Shown: positions 60,927-64,000 of the stretch, one piece after another
How positions within the stretch are numbered: position 1 is the stretch's first letter
Layout of the letters: every line of letters begins with the position of its first letter
From: Marinococcus luteus_A
Lineage (GTDB): Bacteria; Bacillota; Bacilli; Bacillales; Marinococcaceae
Length of the DNA stretch: 64,000 nucleotides
Reading direction: 5' to 3'
Assembly (NCBI RefSeq): GCF_034497705.1
Contig: NZ_JAXRUV010000004.1
Span: forward strand, 186,001 to 250,000
The notes under the pieces: generated by a model
What the model saw: only the letters and a program-made list of their open reading frames with translations
Told to the model about the DNA's origin: nothing
The model's database searches: none
Position numbers and translations under genes: made by a program

Positions 60927-61066
60927 TTCAGCTGCAGATTCTCCAAGCCCTGCTATATATTCAATTTCTTTTTCTTTAATAGAAATATAAATCCCTCTCC
61001 TTTCTAAGACTCTTTTAATAATTCTTTAATACTAATATCGGAAACAATATATGATTTTTTATACCA

Positions 61067-61093
61067 ATATTACATTTTTCTACCATAAGTCAA
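61067..61093 (-). promoter_or_regulatory. Candidate promoter of the dynamin/ATPase operon
   Basis: Minus-strand TTGACT (61088-61093) and TAATAT (61067-61072) are separated by 15 bases, shorter than the usual 17. It lies about 70 bases ahead of the AGGAGAGGG site of the first gene. Confidence 0.4.
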
Positions 61094-61108
61094 TTAAATC
61101 TATAAAAT

Positions 61109-61142
61109 AAGGCATGCCCGTTAATAAACCGGTCATGCCTTC
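61109..61142 (-). terminator. Terminator after the YihY gene, upstream edge of the island
   Basis: Inverted repeat AAGGCATG-CCCG / CCGGT-CATGCCTT, on the minus strand followed by ATTTTAT. It separates the YihY gene from the island. Confidence 0.6.
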
Positions 61143-61210
61143 GTCTTCTTTATATACCAGTTCAAATAATCGAACCAATAATTAAAAACAGTTTCATTAA
61201 TAATTATTTT

Positions 61211-62065
61211 TTAATGCTCTCCACGGGCGTTGTTTATTTTTCTAGTTGTACCATTTTTTCTGCGGTGAAAAATAACGTTCATCTCTGCACCGATCATGAG
61301 TACCAGGCCAGTCAGGAAAAACCAAAGCAGCAGAATAATAACACCACCGAGGCTTCCGTAGGTAGCCGAGTAATTTCCAAAGTTACTGACATAAAAGGAA
61401 AAGCCGAGCGATACTATCTGCCATAAAAGCGCAGCGGTTATGGATCCTACCAGTATTTCCTTCCACTTTAAGGTTTGATTCGGCGCGAACCGGTACAACA
61501 ACAAAAGCATGAGTGTCATAACGATAACCGCTATTACCCAACGGAGCACCTGAAATAAAACCTCTGTCTGCGCTGGGAGACCGAGAACAGAGCTGATCAT
61601 CGAAATCAGGACATTTCCGAATATCGGAAGCACCAGGGCCACTACGATAGTCAAAATCATACAGATCGTAAGAGCAATAGCTATCAAACGCACTTTAATA
61701 AACGAGCGTGTCTCCTCAACATCATAAGCTTCATTGGAAGATTTAATAAACGCGTTTATACCGTTCGAGGCTGACCAGAGTGCGCCGAGCAGACTGACTA
61801 CAAATAAGATACCGCGTGGCTCCTGTACCAGGGTTGTAATATTTTCTTCGAACAACGAAGCGGTGTCCGACGGTGCGATGGTCCCTATAAAGCTGACTAC
61901 GGAGTTAGGATTCAAATTTAATAATGGTAGAATGGTCAACGCAAAAATAAGAAGTGGAAAAATGGAAAGAATATAATAATACGCCTGGGCGGCGGCAAGC
62001 AATGGCACATTATCTTCTTTAAATTCGGTCATCAAATCCGAGATGTATGGCTTTATTTTTTTCAC
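61211..62065 (-). CDS. YihY/BrkB-family membrane protein
   Basis: Membrane protein of 284 residues with six predicted helices, matching the YihY/UPF0761 family. Hallmarks are 'LLAAAQAYYYILSIFPLLIFALTILP', 'LWSASNGINAFIKSSNEAYDVEETRSFIKVRLIA', 'YRFAPNQTLKWKEILVGSITAALLWQIVSLGFSFYVSNFGNYSATYGSLGGVIILLLWFF'. Formerly called 'ribonuclease BN', it has no known nuclease activity; a transport role is suspected. The GTG start at 62065 has AAAGGG nine bases upstream. Confidence 0.88.
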   Translation of the reverse strand: MKKIKPYISDLMTEFKEDNVPLLAAAQAYYYILSIFPLLIFALTILPLLNLNPNSVVSFIGTIAPSDTASLFEENITTLVQEPRGILFVVSLLGALWSASNGINAFIKSSNEAYDVEETRSFIKVRLIAIALTICMILTIVVALVLPIFGNVLISMISSVLGLPAQTEVLFQVLRWVIAVIVMTLMLLLLYRFAPNQTLKWKEILVGSITAALLWQIVSLGFSFYVSNFGNYSATYGSLGGVIILLLWFFLTGLVLMIGAEMNVIFHRRKNGTTRKINNARGEH

Positions 62066-62442
62066 ATGGGTACGCCCTTTCTCTAAATGCGATAGCTTTT
62101 CTAAACACTGAACGCCTGTATAAATAATAAAATTCCTGAAACAGATCTTCTGGCGTTATGCCCCCTTTCGTTTATTAAGTGATCGCCACGGGACAGCTTC
62201 TGCTTTTTAAGCAATAAAAAAAGCCAGAAAAAGATCATATCTTTTCCTGGCTTACAGAACAGCTGTGACTGTCTGTTGCTGCCGATGCTATTTAGTTATT
62301 GCCTGTGGTATGTTTACCTTTCCGGGGTACAATCGAAACGTATTATTTTCTTTGCCCCAAAAAACAAGCGAAATTCTAACATAAAAAGCCAGCCGGCACT
62401 AAGCAATTCTGTATCGCTCCGAAGATTTTATTGTTTCCCAAT
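62066..62442. other. 377-base intergenic region with an unassigned terminator
   Basis: No gene found. The strong minus-strand terminator at 62221-62252 lies about 190 bases beyond the DUF2294 stop. The sequence between (62253-62440) has short dyads such as GGGGCAAAG...TACCCC and could be a long 3' UTR, a small RNA or a leader of the YihY gene. I could not match it to a known riboswitch. Confidence 0.4.
62221..62252 (-). terminator. Intrinsic terminator in the YihY/DUF2294 interval
   Basis: Minus-strand stem AAGCCAG-GAAAAGAT / ATCTTTTTC-TGGCTT followed by TTTTTATTGC. It ends transcription coming from the DUF2294 side. Confidence 0.8.
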
Positions 62443-63138
62443 CTAATTTTGTGGCTGCACAACCAATACAGCATACCCTTTATCCCCTGTAAAATGCCAG
62501 GAAACAAATACTTCTGTAATTTTCCCATCAATAAATGATTCCAGACTCGCTTTATTAATCATTCGCAGCTCGAGCGGTTTCTTTACTTCTTTTAATTCAT
62601 TCTTATAACCGGCTGCGATCAGCTCTTTTTCAATTTCAACAAATACCCCTGTCCTCTTAATAACAATGTTCCGCTCATTCAGCCAAAAAGATTCTGTCGT
62701 TTCAGGCACCTTTTGGCCCCATTCGCTTAATTCAATGATTTTATCGTTAAATCGCGTATGATTCAGATGATCCGGCCATTTCGCCTGGCATCCCGAGGTA
62801 TCTTCTGACATAATACCAAGAATAACGCCCCGCTTTTTATCAAGATCCCAGTCAAAGTACATTTCCTGAATAGTAATCCCTGCTATCTTCTCCAGCTGGG
62901 AGCGCATCTCTGTCTGGAGTTGATCAAACAACAGATCTCTCGTTTCCTCTACACGCTTGTTTTCTTTTTGAGAGACCAGGATGGCTTCCATCGGCGCTAA
63001 AAAGTCCCGCAGATGGATAACGAGAAAAGGATGCTCGATCGTCACATACACTGAGGTCGGCCCTTTTCCAAAGTTTTCCCGGATCAATTTTCCGATGTAG
63101 CCTGCAATTTCCCCATGTTCATTTCTTGTCTCTTCCAT
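62443..63138 (-). CDS. DUF2294 tandem-domain protein
   Basis: Protein of 231 residues holding two DUF2294-like halves: residues 10-115 ('GYIGKLIRENFGKGPTSVYVTIEHPFLVIHLRDFLAPMEAILVS') and 130-231 ('SFWLNERNIVIKRTGVFVEIEKELIAAGYKNEL'). Bacillus members with one domain are often labelled as Na+-translocating-related, but without evidence. No membrane helix is present, so it is cytosolic. AAGGAG precedes the ATG at 63138. Function unknown. Confidence 0.75.
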   Translation of the reverse strand: MEETRNEHGEIAGYIGKLIRENFGKGPTSVYVTIEHPFLVIHLRDFLAPMEAILVSQKENKRVEETRDLLFDQLQTEMRSQLEKIAGITIQEMYFDWDLDKKRGVILGIMSEDTSGCQAKWPDHLNHTRFNDKIIELSEWGQKVPETTESFWLNERNIVIKRTGVFVEIEKELIAAGYKNELKEVKKPLELRMINKASLESFIDGKITEVFVSWHFTGDKGYAVLVVQPQN

Positions 63139-64000
63139 CGTACAACTCCTTTTAAAAACAAATGGTTATACAGCCTGGCGTTCAGTTGCCATCTGTTTTT
63201 CCGTATATGTGTCTTTTTTTTCTGCTTTCTCCTCCCTTCGATCGTTGTTTCGAAAAGAAACACGAGTTATTTTTACTCTTAAAGGTTTAAAAAACACAAA
63301 AAAACCACAGAGAAAAACTCCCTGCAGCTTATTCATCAGCGTTAATTGTCTGATGACTTCCGCTCCATGTGCCAGCAGGTCCCTATTAGACCACCTGTCG
63401 TCTATTGCTAAAAAGCATACCAAAATAAGGCAGGCGCTGCCTGCTGTTTTCTCTACAGTCTTTTGTCCCGCCGACCAATTACTTTTCAACCAGGGTAAAG
63501 GCAAGCAGGAAACAGCATTACCGGGCAGTGCATTACTAGCGCTTTTGTCTAAAATGTTAACCGCCATCATTAGGTAAGCTGTTTAATATATGCTTTTTTA
63601 CGCAGACTTTCACCACGCGTAACACCAATCGTACTTGGTATATAAATAATTAACAATCGTAAAGTAAATAGGAGATATTAATTAATACTCCTGCAGTAAA
63701 ACATAAAAACCCTCCCTGCCGGCGTAGGAAGAGCTTTTTCTATGGAGAAGCCACCATTCTATGTGTCTTCCATCTATTATGATACGCTCCTCCCCCTTCA
63801 AAGTAAAAGAGAACGATTAAATACGAGACCCTGTAGACTAAAATGAATCATTTTAATGATTTTTCTGGAACTAACCTGCTGCTCATACAAATTTTACACT
63901 TTTAGGTCTCTCTTTTTAACAAGATCTAATTTGACGGGTAGCTAAAGGTATTTTCTTATATTCGAAATTTTGGAAGGCTTTTAGTTCTGGTTCTTTAGAC
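63139..64000. other. Right-hand tail without a convincing gene
   Basis: Overlapping open frames exist on both strands at about 63166-63577, but neither has a ribosome site or a recognisable domain. Past 63580 the DNA is AT-rich with stops in all frames. An imperfect hairpin near 63700-63745, flanked by A and T runs, might be a terminator. Nothing else is supported. Confidence 0.5.

Noticed and set aside
50690..61140. Island as a prophage or integrative element
   Set aside because: No integrase, transposase, phage structural gene, tRNA target or flanking direct repeat was seen; only composition and gene content mark it.
63166..63577. Overlapping frames of 134 and 122 residues on opposite strands
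   Set aside because: Neither has a ribosome site, recognisable domain or coding-like composition; possibly a decayed element but not supportable.

Overview
The window looks like the chromosome of a Bacillaceae-type Firmicute. The evidence is strong AGGAGG-type ribosome binding sites with ATG, GTG and TTG starts, and B. subtilis-like neighbourhoods: the divergent citR/citA pair, an MhqR quinone-stress cluster, CatE, and a YfiZ-YfhA-YusV type siderophore importer. The many acidic surface proteins would fit a salt- or alkali-adapted species, but that is inference. No rRNA, tRNA, CRISPR array or intact insertion sequence was recognised.

Layout. At 0-1.3 kb are the 3' end of a YitT-family gene and a Fic toxin/antitoxin pair. 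At 1.4-2.4 kb is CatE behind a promoter with four TAGTAT half-sites. At 2.4-10 kb is a sugar locus: GH32 sucrase, GH13 alpha-glucosidase, two permeases and a lipoprotein binding protein, with a divergent LacI regulator. The control region has a consensus promoter and two operator/cre-like sites. At 10.1-13.1 kb is a Fur-box-driven siderophore ABC importer without its own binding protein. At 13.1-18.5 kb are a GNAT acetyltransferase, an APH-like kinase, two paralogous 102-residue proteins, an acyltransferase, an HSL-type esterase and an SDR. At 18.6-22 kb a PLD-helicase-DUF3427 protein is paired with a NUDIX hydrolase. At 22-26 kb is the quinone/catechol stress cluster (two ring-cleaving dioxygenases, WrbA, MhqD, MhqR) with two MhqR-like operators. 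At 26-29.2 kb are an AbrB-like/zinc/CHAD fusion protein and a LysM polysaccharide deacetylase.

At 29.4-38.5 kb is a Gram-positive Pel exopolysaccharide module. pelDEAFG forms one overlapping operon without the outer-membrane genes pelB and pelC. galE and a stand-alone GH114-type hydrolase are transcribed divergently. PelD keeps a c-di-GMP binding motif but has lost the cyclase signature, and an apparently active diguanylate cyclase lies 2.6 kb further on. At 38.5-50.7 kb are a beta-helix protein, citA/citR, DUF2252, an AbrB-family membrane protein, a DUF2075 helicase with a nuclease-like N-terminus, and a TetR/SDR pair.

At 50.8-61.0 kb is a visibly AT-rich island of eight genes on one strand, with gaps of at most 24 bases or short overlaps. 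In transcription order they encode: a coiled-coil protein with a C-terminal membrane anchor, a dynamin-like GTPase lacking a stalk, a protein with a degenerate receiver-like N-terminus, a full dynamin-like GTPase, a charged protein, a HerA/DUF87 ATPase, a WHH-type HNH nuclease toxin, and a SMI1/KNR4 immunity-like protein. I do not recognise this combination and consider it the best candidate for a new defence or toxin-export system. After it come a YihY/BrkB membrane protein, a DUF2294 protein and an AT-rich tail with no convincing gene.
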